Of a DNA stretch of 64,000 nt, positions 36,414 to 45,084 are shown piece after piece. The position numbers and the translations under genes are program-made. The stretch is from the NCBI GenBank assembly GCA_029975055.1, contig JARKPU010000074.1, positions 124,001 through 188,000 on the forward strand, in the 5' to 3' direction. The DNA is from Anaerolinea sp. (lineage in GTDB: Bacteria > Chloroflexota > Anaerolineae > Anaerolineales > Anaerolineaceae). The notes beneath the pieces were generated by a model. The model made no database searches and had not been told where the DNA came from. It was given only the letters and a program-made list of their open reading frames with translations. The number at the start of each line of letters is the position of its first letter. The first letter of the stretch is position 1.

Positions 36414-37970
36414 TTAATCCGGTTTCCGGTAATTGACCTCGAGCAGATCCAGCCGCCGCAGGTGCGCCTGCAGGCGGCGGTGGAACGCGTCGTAGTCTTT
36501 CTGCGCCGGGGGAGTCCAGGCCGTTTCGGCCAGCGCGCACAGGCGCGGGTAAGCCATGTATTCGCACGCTTCCGGCGTGGCGATATACTCCGTCCAGAGC
36601 TGCCCCTGCGTGCCCAGGACGTGATGCTGCTTTAGCGGGTCGATCGCCTCAGGAATGGGCTCGTACTCATAGACCTTCTCCAGCGGGATCAACCCGCCGA
36701 TCGCCAGCGGCTCTTTGCTCTCGTCGGCCGACTGGTAGTAATCCAGGTAGGTGGAATGGTAGGGCGCCATCACCACATCGTGCCCGGCGTTGGCCGCGGC
36801 GATGCCCCCCTCCTCGCCCCGCCACGACATGACCGCCGCGTTTTCGGCCAGCCCGCCTTCGAGGATCTCGTCCCAGCCGATCAAGCGCCGCCCGCGCCCG
36901 CTCAGGTGGCGGTCCATGTGGCGGATGAAGTAGCTCTGCAGTTCGTGTTCATCCGCCAACCCCAGCGCCTGCCTGCGCGCCTGGGCAGCGGGGCTTTCTT
37001 TCCATTCCTTCTTCGGGCATTCGTCGCCGCCGACGTGGATGAACGCGCCCGGGAAGAGTTCCATCACCTCGTCCAGCACGTCGGTAAGGAAGTTGAGCGT
37101 GCTCTCCTCCACGTTGAAGACATGCTCGTGAACCCCCCAAACCTGGCTCACTTCCAGCGGTTCGGCGAGGTTGCCCAGCTGCGGGTAGGCCGCGATAGCC
37201 GCCTGGGCGTGGCCGGGCATCTCGACCTCCGGCACCACGTTGATGTGGCGAGCCCGGGCGTAGGCCACCACTTCGCGGATCTCCTCCTGGGTGTAAAAGC
37301 CGCCGTGCGGGGTGCCGTCGTAGATCACGCCCTCCAGCGTGTCATAAAAGCGCCCCACCACCGTCTGCTTGCGCCAGGCTCCCACTTCCGTCAGGCGCGG
37401 ATACTTCTTGATCTCGATGCGCCAGCCCTGGTCGTCGGTGAGGTGCCAGTGGAAGGAATTGAGCTTGTGGAGGGCCATCAGGTCGATGAACTTGAGCACG
37501 AAGTCCTTGGGCATGAAGTGCCTGGCGCTGTCGAGCATGGCCCCGCGCCAGCCAAACCGCGGCAAGTCCTCGATCTCCACGCAGGGCAGGCTCCAATCCA
37601 CGCCGGGCACGCGCTCCGGGCTAAAAATCTCGGCGGGCAGGAGCTGCTTCAGGCTCTGCAGGGCATAGAACAGCCCTGGGGCTTGCGCGGCGCGCGCCAG
37701 CACGCGGGTGGGGGTCACTTCCAGCCGGTAGCCCTCGCTGCCCAGGCGACCCAGAGACGAGTCCAGCCGGAATTCGATCACCCCGCTGCCGGGCTGCGCC
37801 TGAGCGGGCAGGTCGAACCCGGCGACGCGCAGCAAATCGGCCTTCAGCCAGGCTGCCGCCGCTTCTGCGCCGGCGCTCGCAAGGAGCGCGGTCTGCGCAT
37901 CGATGATAAAGCGGCCCGGCAAGGCCTTGAGAGCAGCCGGCTGAGGGATGATAGCGATGGCGTGTGTCAT
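36414..37970 (-). CDS. GH20 beta-N-acetylhexosaminidase
   Basis: 518-residue enzyme that removes terminal beta-GlcNAc or GalNAc by substrate-assisted catalysis. An N-terminal GH20b domain (about 1-135) precedes the barrel, which opens with RFGWRGAMLDSARHFMP. The catalytic pair is Asp316-Glu317 in HVGGDECPK; FHWHLTDDQGW and VPEVEMPGHAQAA are other hallmarks. It has no signal peptide, so it should act on imported chito- or glycan-derived oligosaccharides. It is the last gene of a four-gene operon and overlaps the kinase gene by 4 bp (ATGA), which argues that released N-acetylhexosamine is phosphorylated at once by the upstream gene product. Confidence 0.94.
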   Translation of the reverse strand: MTHAIAIIPQPAALKALPGRFIIDAQTALLASAGAEAAAAWLKADLLRVAGFDLPAQAQPGSGVIEFRLDSSLGRLGSEGYRLEVTPTRVLARAAQAPGLFYALQSLKQLLPAEIFSPERVPGVDWSLPCVEIEDLPRFGWRGAMLDSARHFMPKDFVLKFIDLMALHKLNSFHWHLTDDQGWRIEIKKYPRLTEVGAWRKQTVVGRFYDTLEGVIYDGTPHGGFYTQEEIREVVAYARARHINVVPEVEMPGHAQAAIAAYPQLGNLAEPLEVSQVWGVHEHVFNVEESTLNFLTDVLDEVMELFPGAFIHVGGDECPKKEWKESPAAQARRQALGLADEHELQSYFIRHMDRHLSGRGRRLIGWDEILEGGLAENAAVMSWRGEEGGIAAANAGHDVVMAPYHSTYLDYYQSADESKEPLAIGGLIPLEKVYEYEPIPEAIDPLKQHHVLGTQGQLWTEYIATPEACEYMAYPRLCALAETAWTPPAQKDYDAFHRRLQAHLRRLDLLEVNYRKPD

Positions 37971-39106
37971 TCGATCGGCTCCTTGTGGTAACAGCGGTCG
38001 ATGATGGCCTCCATGAGGCCCATCTGGTCTTCCATTTCCTGCAGCATGCGGATCTGCGTGCGCGCCCGCTCCAGGTTGTGCTGCGGGCGGTGGATTTTGT
38101 AATAGGTATCTCCGTTGAGGTAATCGCCCAAAAAGCGCAGCGCCTGCTCATAGGTGATCAGCTTGGCGGCGAAAGCCAGCAGCTCGATCTCCGCCAGGGT
38201 TAAAAAGTCGCGCACGGCGCTCACATACCCGCGCGCGAGCTGGGTGAACAGGCTCAGGTCAAAGCCCGCCTTTGCCGGGTCGGGCTCGTCTTCGGCGCCG
38301 CGCGCCGCGCCTGCGCGCACCATGTCGCCAAAATCATACAGCGCCGAGCCGGGCATGACGGTATCGAGGTCGATCACGCACAGCGCACGGCCGGAGGAAC
38401 CATCGAAGAGCACATTGTTAATCTTGGTATCGTTGTGCGTCACGCGCTCGGGCAGGCGTCCCTGGGCCAGCAGGTCCACCACCACCGAAGCATCGGCCTC
38501 GCGCTTGAGGAGAAAATCGATTTCCTCCTTCACTCCGGCCGCGCGCCCGGCGGCATCGGCCTGCACCGCGCCGAGGAAAGCCTCGAAGCGCTTGCGCGTG
38601 TGATGGAAGTTAGGGATCGTCTCGTGCAAACGCCCGCCCGGCAGGCCCGCCACCAGCTTCTGAAACGCCCCGAAGGCGTAGGCGGCCTCATAGACCGCGT
38701 GGAGGTCGGGCGCGGTATCGTAGGTGCGCGTGCCGTCCACGTAGAGGTAAGTGCGCCAGTAACCGCCCGCCGAATCGCGTGTGAAGTCGCCTCCCTCGCG
38801 GGTGGGGACGAGGGTCATCGCCTCGCGCTCGGGGTTGCCCCCCGCGGCGCGGATCTGCTCACGGGCATAATCGGTGACGCGCCGGATGTTCTCCATCAAC
38901 AGCTCGGGCTGCTTGAACACGTTGTGGTTGATGCGCTGGTGGATGAAGCGCTCCGTCCCGCGCGGCGTGTGATACACCGCCAGGTAGGTATCGTTGATGT
39001 GGCCCGACCCGTGCGGAGCAGCTCCCACCAGCCGGCCTTCGATGTGAAACTCCGGCGCGATCTCCGCCAGGAAGTGTGTCGGATCGTTGGTCATCATTCC
39101 TTTCAT
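37967..39106 (-). CDS. nahK: N-acetylhexosamine 1-kinase-like phosphotransferase
   Basis: 379-residue kinase of the aminoglycoside-phosphotransferase fold, resembling bifidobacterial NahK, which makes GlcNAc-1-P or GalNAc-1-P from the free sugar. Visible motifs are PHGSGHINDTYLA (glycine loop), VTHNDTKINNVLFD (catalytic Asp and Asn) and VIDLDTVMPGSALYDFGD (metal-binding DxD-like motif). Its place between a GH20 hexosaminidase and a sugar-1-phosphate nucleotidyltransferase supports the role. ATG 39106 is taken as the start, with ATGs at 39097 and 39094 as alternatives after AAAGGA. Overlap of 4 bp with the GH20 gene implies coupling. Confidence 0.85.
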   Translation of the reverse strand: MKGMMTNDPTHFLAEIAPEFHIEGRLVGAAPHGSGHINDTYLAVYHTPRGTERFIHQRINHNVFKQPELLMENIRRVTDYAREQIRAAGGNPEREAMTLVPTREGGDFTRDSAGGYWRTYLYVDGTRTYDTAPDLHAVYEAAYAFGAFQKLVAGLPGGRLHETIPNFHHTRKRFEAFLGAVQADAAGRAAGVKEEIDFLLKREADASVVVDLLAQGRLPERVTHNDTKINNVLFDGSSGRALCVIDLDTVMPGSALYDFGDMVRAGAARGAEDEPDPAKAGFDLSLFTQLARGYVSAVRDFLTLAEIELLAFAAKLITYEQALRFLGDYLNGDTYYKIHRPQHNLERARTQIRMLQEMEDQMGLMEAIIDRCYHKEPIE

Positions 39107-39155
39107 ACCACCCCGTCGTTGATCTGGCAGCGAGCCATACCGCTCGGTGCCCGGT

Positions 39156-40067
39156 TCACCAGAGGCGGGCCGGGTAAACGCCTGCCTCCACCAGCCCGGC
39201 GATCCCTGCCCGCACGCCCGGCAGGTCGGCCGGATAGGTGACGCCGAACCAGCGCGCCGCGGTGGGCAGCACGCGCACCCGCAGGCGCCCCTCGCCGATC
39301 ATCTCTCCTGCCACGTTGGGCAGGAAGTACTCCGCTTTGAGCAGGTCGGGGCTGCGCCGCAAGAAGGCCGGGAAGCGCGCCTCCAACTCGGCGAAGATGC
39401 CGGGCGTGAAGCCCCACATGTTCATCGAGACGGTCGTCTGCGGGGCCAGCGGGCGCCAGTGAACGCCATCCTGGCTGGTCACCACCGCGCCATCGCTGGG
39501 CCGGATGTGCAAATGTTCCTCCACGCTCTCCAGCCAGCCATCCGGTGAAAGGGTGCACACCCCGCGCGCCACGCTGCCGTGCTCGGAGAGCGTGTTGGCC
39601 AGCACGTAACCGGCCATACAGCCCTCCAGCCGGCCGGCGGAATCCACCAGTCCGCGCAGGTACCCTCCAAGCGCCTCGAAGGACTCGCGCCCGTAAAAAT
39701 CATCGGCGTTGATGGCGGCGAAAGGCTCGTGAACCAACGCGCGGCAGCTCAGCACTGCGTGCGCCGTGCCCCACGGCTTGACGCGCCCTGCCGGGACGGA
39801 GAACCCCGCGGGCAGGTCCTCCAGGCGTTGAAAGGCATAGGCCGTCTCGATGCTGCCCTCGACCCGCGCGCCGACCTTTTCACGAAAGAGCGCCAGCATC
39901 TCCTCGCGGATCAAAAAGACCACTTTGCTAAAACCGGCCCGCAGCGCGTCGTAGATCGAATACTCGATCACCAGCTCGCCGTGCGGCCCCACCGGCTCCA
40001 CCTGCTTCAGCCCGCCAAAGCGGCTGCCGATGCCCGCCGCCATGATGATGAGGGTTGGAGCTGCCAT
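39156..40067 (-). CDS. sugar-1-phosphate nucleotidyltransferase
   Basis: 303-residue enzyme of the glucose-1-phosphate thymidylyl/uridylyltransferase type. The nucleotide-binding signature is MAAGIGSRFGGLKQ (about 9-22), followed by a Lys-containing VKPWGTAHAVLSC segment and AAINADDFYG, the metal-binding Asp region. Lying between a NahK-type kinase and a sugar oxidoreductase, it probably joins UTP to N-acetylhexosamine-1-P to give a UDP-sugar, as LnpC does in bifidobacteria. The upstream gene's stop overlaps ATG 40067 by one base (TGATG); a GTG at 40070 is an alternative start. The exact sugar is inferred. Confidence 0.82.
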   Translation of the reverse strand: MAAPTLIIMAAGIGSRFGGLKQVEPVGPHGELVIEYSIYDALRAGFSKVVFLIREEMLALFREKVGARVEGSIETAYAFQRLEDLPAGFSVPAGRVKPWGTAHAVLSCRALVHEPFAAINADDFYGRESFEALGGYLRGLVDSAGRLEGCMAGYVLANTLSEHGSVARGVCTLSPDGWLESVEEHLHIRPSDGAVVTSQDGVHWRPLAPQTTVSMNMWGFTPGIFAELEARFPAFLRRSPDLLKAEYFLPNVAGEMIGEGRLRVRVLPTAARWFGVTYPADLPGVRAGIAGLVEAGVYPARLW

Positions 40068-41329
40068 CACAGATCCACGACTTGGCGTTCCAGGCGGGCG
40101 CGCTCGGCGGCGAAGACCATGCGGTGCGTCTCGAGCGATTCATCCGGCCCGGAAAGGATCAACCCCTGGTCGCCGGCAGCCACCGCGGCCACAAAGCGGT
40201 CCATCAAGCCGTAATCGCCGCCGCCATGCCCGCCGAGGATGCCCCCATCGAGGGTGTTGGTGTCGATCACCGAGGTTTGGTCGGTGAGGAAGTCGAAGTG
40301 CTCCAGGCGCTCGCCGTCGCCGTAGATTTCGCCCAGGGTGCCAAAGATGCGCGTCTTGCGGTGCGCCGCGCGGTTAAAGGCCGTCATGGTGAAGACGGCG
40401 CTCTGCCCGCCCGCGAACTCCAGGTTGACCACCTGGTGATCGACCACATCGTTATCGCATTCATAGACGCAGCGCCCATAAGGCCCCGTGCGCAGCGCCT
40501 CGAGCAGCGCGGCTTCGGTGGGGTTGGGGCAAACCACATCCACCGGCCAGCCTGTGTCGCCGCTGCGCAGGCGGCCGAGGTAAATTTTGAGCGCCGAAAA
40601 GGGGCAGCGCGGCTCGAAGGCGCAATCGGTGCAGCGCAATGCATCCGCGGCTTCGGCGGGCTTTTCGGAGCGTTTGAAGTGGAACAGCGAGCCGAAGGAT
40701 GAGACCGACTTACAGCGCTCGCCGACGATGTAGCGCAGCCAGTCCAGATCGTGGCAGGATTTGGCCAGCAGCATCGGCGAGGATTGCGCCGAGTTGCGCC
40801 AGTTGCCGCGCACGAAGGAATGTGCCTGGTGCCAGTAGCCCACCGGCTCGAGGTGCTGCACGCTGACCACCTGCCCGATGGCGCCCGAGTCGAGCAGCTT
40901 CTTGAGCGCCTGGGTGTAGGTGGTGTAACGCATCACATGGCAGACGCCAAACAGCACTCCGGCGCGCTTCACTGCCTGCACGATCTGCTCGCACCCGGCT
41001 TCATCGGGAGCCATGGGCTTTTCCAGCAGCAGCGCGTAGCCCTTCTCGGCCAGGGCAACGGCCGGTTCAACGTGCATCTGGTCTTGCGTGGCGATGATGG
41101 CGGCGTCGGCCATGCGCGGCCGCGCGGCCAGGTCGCGCCAGTCGGTGAAGACGGCTTCGGGCGCAATGCCGTGCGTGGCTGCCAGGCGGCTGCGATACCA
41201 TTCGCGCGGCTCGGCCACGCCGACGATCTTGAGACGCCCGGGGTTCTCGCTGGCAAACAGGGCGTAGGTGGTGCCGCGCCCGCCTGCGCCAACCACGACG
41301 GCGGTGACCGGTTTGAGTGGGGGTGTCAT
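40067..41329 (-). CDS. Gfo/Idh/MocA-family oxidoreductase
   Basis: 420-residue NAD(P)-dependent enzyme, first gene of the amino-sugar operon. The Rossmann start is VTAVVVGAGGRGTTYA, LLLEKPMAP holds the conserved EKP lysine, and SCHDLDWLRYIVGE is the active-site region with catalytic His/Asp. A cysteine-rich insert CTDCAFEPRCPFSA, about two thirds along, is unusual for the family and could bind a metal. Members of this superfamily act as sugar dehydrogenases, and some (GH109 and relatives) are NAD-dependent glycosidases. In this operon either oxidation or NAD-assisted hydrolysis of an N-acetylhexosaminide is plausible; I cannot decide. The gene overlaps the next by one base. Confidence 0.8.
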   Translation of the reverse strand: MTPPLKPVTAVVVGAGGRGTTYALFASENPGRLKIVGVAEPREWYRSRLAATHGIAPEAVFTDWRDLAARPRMADAAIIATQDQMHVEPAVALAEKGYALLLEKPMAPDEAGCEQIVQAVKRAGVLFGVCHVMRYTTYTQALKKLLDSGAIGQVVSVQHLEPVGYWHQAHSFVRGNWRNSAQSSPMLLAKSCHDLDWLRYIVGERCKSVSSFGSLFHFKRSEKPAEAADALRCTDCAFEPRCPFSALKIYLGRLRSGDTGWPVDVVCPNPTEAALLEALRTGPYGRCVYECDNDVVDHQVVNLEFAGGQSAVFTMTAFNRAAHRKTRIFGTLGEIYGDGERLEHFDFLTDQTSVIDTNTLDGGILGGHGGGDYGLMDRFVAAVAAGDQGLILSGPDESLETHRMVFAAERARLERQVVDL

Positions 41330-41387
41330 GTGTGCTGCTCCGTATTTGGGATATGGATATTATACCCGCGAAGGACCGTTCCTTCTC

Positions 41388-41437
41388 TTCTGTACGCTGC
41401 GGGGCATGCCACGCAGCGTACCGGAAATGGATACCCA
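41388..41437 (-). repeat. dispersed palindromic element, copy E
   Basis: GTACGCTGCG (41392-41401) pairs perfectly with CGCAGCGTAC (41412-41421), with the inner palindrome GGCATGCC. Read on the minus strand, GGGTATCCATTTCCGGTAC aligns with the GTGTATCTTTTTCGGTAC part of copy C. It lies between divergent genes. The remainder of 41330-41645 holds a REP-like unit (41496-41524) and a TATAAT at 41573-41578 with no clear -35. Confidence 0.6.
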
Positions 41438-41495
41438 CCGCTTCCGCGGCCCGCGAAGCACCTCCCAGAGAGCGAAGGGAGCAGATTCTTCCCAT

Positions 41496-41524
41496 CTCCC
41501 GGCGGGAGAGGGCAGGGTGAGGGT
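41496..41524 (+). repeat. REP-like unit, copy 1
   Basis: A small hairpin CTCCC-GGC-GGGAG followed by a GC-rich tail; bases 41504-41524 are an exact inverted copy, 21 bp long, of 42248-42268. Short hairpin plus tail of this kind is typical of REP elements. Confidence 0.7.
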
Positions 41525-41645
41525 CCTTTGAGAACGCCATGGCCCGCGGTGCGTGGAATCTCCCCCAAATCCTATAATTGTGATAAATTTGACTTCTTGG
41601 ATGATGATAGCCGTTTGGATAGAAACTTGATAGAAGGAAGCACGC

Positions 41646-42212
41646 ATGGGCCTGCCAACCGATTTCCGTTATGACTTTATTGGGAAAATCCTCATCACGC
41701 CTGAGCAGATCGAAAAGCGCGTCACCCAGCTGGGCATGGAGATCACCGAAGATTACCAGGATTCAGAGAAGCTCATGCTCCTCGGGCTGCTGCGCGGCAG
41801 CGTGATGTTCATCACCGACCTGATGCGCCGCATTCACCGCCCGCTCACGATGGATTTCATGTCCGTTTCCTCGTATGCCGGAAGCACCACCTCCGGCTTC
41901 GTGCGCATCGACCACGACCACAAGGCCTCCATCGAGGGCTGGGACGTGATTCTGGTGGATGATATCATCGACACCGGCCTGACGATCCACACGGTGCACA
42001 AGCTGCTGCTCGACCGCAACCCCCGCAGCCTGAAGATCTGCGCCTTGCTCGATAAACCCGAGCGCCACAAGCGCAGCATGCACATCGATTACTGCGGCTT
42101 TTCCATTCCCGATGAGTTTGTCGTCGGCTACGGGCTGGATATCGACGAGAAGGGGCGCAACCTGCCCTACATCGCCTCGGTGGACTTAAAGAAATACCGC
42201 CGCGAAGCCTGA
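41646..42212 (+). CDS. hpt: hypoxanthine phosphoribosyltransferase
   Basis: 188-residue purine-salvage enzyme that makes IMP (and GMP) from hypoxanthine (guanine) and PRPP in the cytoplasm. The PRPP-binding loop is VILVDDIIDTGLT, LLRGSVMF is the pyrophosphate loop, and FMSVSSYAGSTTSG is the flexible catalytic loop. The C-terminal FVVGYGLDIDEKGRNLPYI is the purine-binding segment. Length and layout are normal. GAAGG precedes the ATG at a workable distance. The gene stands alone and is bracketed by inverted REP-like units. Confidence 0.95.
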   Translation: MGLPTDFRYDFIGKILITPEQIEKRVTQLGMEITEDYQDSEKLMLLGLLRGSVMFITDLMRRIHRPLTMDFMSVSSYAGSTTSGFVRIDHDHKASIEGWDVILVDDIIDTGLTIHTVHKLLLDRNPRSLKICALLDKPERHKRSMHIDYCGFSIPDEFVVGYGLDIDEKGRNLPYIASVDLKKYRREA

Positions 42213-42247
42213 GCAGATCCTCAGGGTTTGCCCGGTCTCTCCCCGGA

Positions 42248-42281
42248 ACCCTCACCCTGCCCTCTCCCAAAAGGAGAGGGC
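42248..42281 (-). repeat. REP-like unit, copy 2
   Basis: The 21-bp tail at 42248-42268 is the exact inverse of 41504-41524 and runs into a hairpin CCTCTCC-CAAAA-GGAGAGG around 42261-42279, followed by CTTTGA. It lies 36 bp after hpt and may also serve as its terminator. Confidence 0.7.
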
Positions 42282-42406
42282 TTTGATGTCTGTGGTCCGC
42301 GTCACAGCGCGCTTTGAAACCTTTCCGGCGGGTGCGCGTATATCCTTGTAGAACCAACCAACCGGGTAAACCCCCAGGCCTGAAGCCTGAGAAAAGGAAC
42401 CTTCTG

Positions 42407-42934
42407 ATGACTTCTCTAACCCGCAAGAACCCCGTTTTTTACGCCGCCGTGCTGCTGGCGATCCTCGTGCTCACCTCCATTGCCTGCTCGGTGGGCGGCC
42501 TGACGCTTGGCAAGAACTCCGCCGAGGTCGAAATCACCCTCAACGAAGACAAACTCAACAAACTCATCCAAAATAGCGACGTGCATGTCAATACGCCCGA
42601 TGACGTCTTGCTGGAAAACGTCACCAAAGTGGAGATGCACGACGGCTTCATGCGCGTCTTCGGCACCGGCAAGACCCCCTCTGGGGCCGAAGTGGACGGC
42701 AGCTACGATGTAAGCTTCGGCGTGGAAAACGACGTCCTGGCCGTGAAGATCATCGCCGTGGATATCGAAGGCATCACCCTCGATGACCCGCGCATCGTCA
42801 AGGCCAACGAGGAAATCGCCAAAGGCCTGATCGAATCGGTGACCGAATCGAACGGCGAAGTGACCTACAAAGAGGCCTACATCAAAGACGGCCAGCTGCA
42901 CATGAAGGTGCTGGTGAAGTTCAACGTGAAGTGA
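42407..42934 (+). CDS. lipoprotein of unknown function
   Basis: 175-residue protein with a type II signal peptide ending at TSIAC (Cys27), preceded by two hydrophobic runs (FYAAVLLAILVLTS). The rest is a mixed alpha/beta domain of about 145 residues (SAEVEITLNEDKLNKLI, MRVFGTG, VDGSYDVSFGVEND, LHMKVLVKFNVK) with no cysteine and no motif that I recognise; the pattern of alternating strands could be a lipid-binding or carrier-type fold. I chose ATG 42407 because AAAGGA precedes it; the frame is open upstream to 42314. A good terminator follows at 42955. No operon partner is present. Confidence 0.75.
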   Translation: MTSLTRKNPVFYAAVLLAILVLTSIACSVGGLTLGKNSAEVEITLNEDKLNKLIQNSDVHVNTPDDVLLENVTKVEMHDGFMRVFGTGKTPSGAEVDGSYDVSFGVENDVLAVKIIAVDIEGITLDDPRIVKANEEIAKGLIESVTESNGEVTYKEAYIKDGQLHMKVLVKFNVK

Positions 42935-42954
42935 CCCCCTCTTGTGGGTAATAG

Positions 42955-42992
42955 AACAGCGGGCGTCTCTGGATGGCGCCCGCTGTTTTCTA
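42955..42992 (+). terminator. rho-independent terminator after the 42407 lipoprotein gene
   Basis: AACAGCGGGCG (42955-42965) pairs perfectly with CGCCCGCTGTT (42977-42987), followed by TTCTATT. It may also serve the convergent ABC exporter gene that ends at 43006. Confidence 0.85.
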
Positions 42993-43005
42993 TTGGTTTC
43001 GCAGG

Positions 43006-45051
43006 TTAATTGGCGGCCGGTAGCGCCTGGCCCGCCGGCGCGGCGCCGTCATTCCCGGGCAGCGCGCCGGTCTGTCCGTCGTGGCGGAACTGGCTCATGT
43101 ACAGGTTGTAATAGAAGCCCTGCTTCGCCAGCAGCTCATCGTGCCGCCCCGATTCCACAATCTGCCCGTCGTCGATCACCAGCACCAGGTCGGCGTTGCG
43201 GATGGTGCTGAGGCGGTGGGCGATGACAAAGGAAGTGCGCCCCCTCAGCAGCGTCTCCAGCGCCTTTTGGATCAGGCGCTCGGTGCGCGTATCGACGCTC
43301 GAGGTGGCCTCATCGAGGATCAAGATGCGCGGGTTGGCCAGCGCGGCGCGCGCAATGGCCAGCAACTGGCGCTGACCCTGCGAAAGGCCGCTGCCCCGCT
43401 CGCCCAAAACAGTCTCATACTTTTCCGGCAGACGCTCGATGAACGTGTCGGCGTAAGCCAGCCTGGCGGCAGCCTTCACCTCCTCATCGCTGGCGTCCAG
43501 CCGCCCAAAGCGGATGTTCTCCAGCACCGAGGCGCTGAACAGGAAGGTATCTTGCAAGACGATGCCGATCTGCCTGCGCAGGCTTTCGGCCGTCACGCTG
43601 CGCACGTCAATGCCGTCGATCAGCACGGCGCCCTCGCTCACATCGTAGAAGCGCGGGATCAGGTTGATGATCGTCGTCTTGCCCGCGCCGGTCGGGCCGA
43701 CGATGGCAATCGTCTGGCCAGGCTCGGCGGTGAAGCTGACGTTGCAGAGCACATTCTGCCCCTTGATGTAAGCCGCCGAAACGTTGCGGAATTCCACCCG
43801 CCCTTCGATCGCCGGCATCTGCACGGCGCCGGGGGCATCTTGCACCTCGGCGCGCTCATCCAGCAGGCCGAAGATGCGCTCGGCTCCGGCGATGGCGTTT
43901 TGGATGTTCGTCCACAGCACCGAAATCTGCTGAATGGGCTGGTTGAAGCGCTGCACATAGCCCAGGAAGGCGATCACCACGCCCAGCGAAATGGCCGCCC
44001 CGCCAAAGGAAATGCGCCCCAGCAGGGCAAACCCGCCCACCACCGTCACGACCGCCAGCGCAAGGTAACCCATCGCCTCGAGGATCGGCGAGAGCGCGCT
44101 GGTATAGGCCACGGCGGTCACGTTGGCGTCACGGTTGGCGGCGTTCACCTGGCGGAAGTTCTCGATGTTCTCTTCGGCGCGGTTGAAAGCCTGCACCTCG
44201 CGCACGGCGGCGATGCTCTCCTGCAGCTCGGCGTTGACGTTGCCCATCTCTTTGCGCGAGCGGCGGAAGGCTTTGCGCGCCTGCGAGGAGAACCACACTG
44301 TCGCCAGCACCATGAAGGGCGTCACCGCCATGCTCAGCAGCGCGAAGGTGACATTCTTCGTCAGCATGTTGTAGGCGATCCACACCAGCAGGATCACCCC
44401 GCTGACCACATTCATCAGCGCAAAGTTCACCGCCTGACCGATCGTCTCGGTGTCGTTGGTGATCCGGCTCATCAAGTCGCCGGCTTCATGCTCGGCGTAA
44501 TAGCCCAGGTGCAGCCGGTGCAGGTGGGCAAAGACCTGCACGCGCAGCTCGCGCAGCACGTGCTGCCCGGCCCAGGTGATGCCAAAGAACATCAGCCCGG
44601 AGGTGAGCGCACCGAGCAGATACAGGCCGATGAGCACCAGGATGACCCGCCCCAAACCGGCGATGCGTGCGGCCTGGTCCATCGAGCCGTCCAGCGCCGG
44701 GGCCTTGAACCCTCCCAGGGTGAAGGCGCTTTTGATGATCTTCTGGGTCAGCCCGGCAGGCTCTCCGCCCAGCCAGCAGTTCGAAGCCGACTGGCTGGAA
44801 ATTTGCAGCCCCGGAAGGCCTCCGCCGGTGGCCTGCGAGAGGCCCGGCGTGAGGTAGCAGTCAACGATCTGCCCCGAGATATCCGGGCTGGTCACCTGCG
44901 CCCAGGTCGAGACCAGCACCAGGACGATGATCATCACCCCGATCAACCAATAAGGTTTAAAGTACGCGCCCAGCCGGACGAGAGTCTGCAAGGTGTTCTT
45001 CGGCTTGGAACTCTCCTGGGCCATCATGTGACGCGGTCCACCACCCATCAT
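43006..45051 (-). CDS. ABC exporter half-transporter, catalytic subunit of a heterodimer
   Basis: 681-residue type IV ABC exporter: a six-helix membrane domain (about 30-390, with YYAEHEAGDLMSRITNDTETI in a cytoplasmic loop) fused to an ATPase domain. Walker A GPTGAGKT, Walker B LILDEATSSVD with catalytic Glu, and H-loop VIAHRLST are canonical. The signature reads LSQGQ in place of LSGGQ. An insert of about 80 residues between helices 1 and 2 includes two Cys and probably faces outside. Together with the next protein, whose ATP site is degenerate, it should form an asymmetric exporter for a drug, lipid or peptide. It is the third gene of a MarR-ABC-ABC operon, 33 bp after its partner. Confidence 0.92.
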   Translation of the reverse strand: MMGGGPRHMMAQESSKPKNTLQTLVRLGAYFKPYWLIGVMIIVLVLVSTWAQVTSPDISGQIVDCYLTPGLSQATGGGLPGLQISSQSASNCWLGGEPAGLTQKIIKSAFTLGGFKAPALDGSMDQAARIAGLGRVILVLIGLYLLGALTSGLMFFGITWAGQHVLRELRVQVFAHLHRLHLGYYAEHEAGDLMSRITNDTETIGQAVNFALMNVVSGVILLVWIAYNMLTKNVTFALLSMAVTPFMVLATVWFSSQARKAFRRSRKEMGNVNAELQESIAAVREVQAFNRAEENIENFRQVNAANRDANVTAVAYTSALSPILEAMGYLALAVVTVVGGFALLGRISFGGAAISLGVVIAFLGYVQRFNQPIQQISVLWTNIQNAIAGAERIFGLLDERAEVQDAPGAVQMPAIEGRVEFRNVSAAYIKGQNVLCNVSFTAEPGQTIAIVGPTGAGKTTIINLIPRFYDVSEGAVLIDGIDVRSVTAESLRRQIGIVLQDTFLFSASVLENIRFGRLDASDEEVKAAARLAYADTFIERLPEKYETVLGERGSGLSQGQRQLLAIARAALANPRILILDEATSSVDTRTERLIQKALETLLRGRTSFVIAHRLSTIRNADLVLVIDDGQIVESGRHDELLAKQGFYYNLYMSQFRHDGQTGALPGNDGAAPAGQALPAAN

Positions 45052-45084
45052 ATGCGTTTCTCCTTATCGCGAGCCCGGGCAGGC

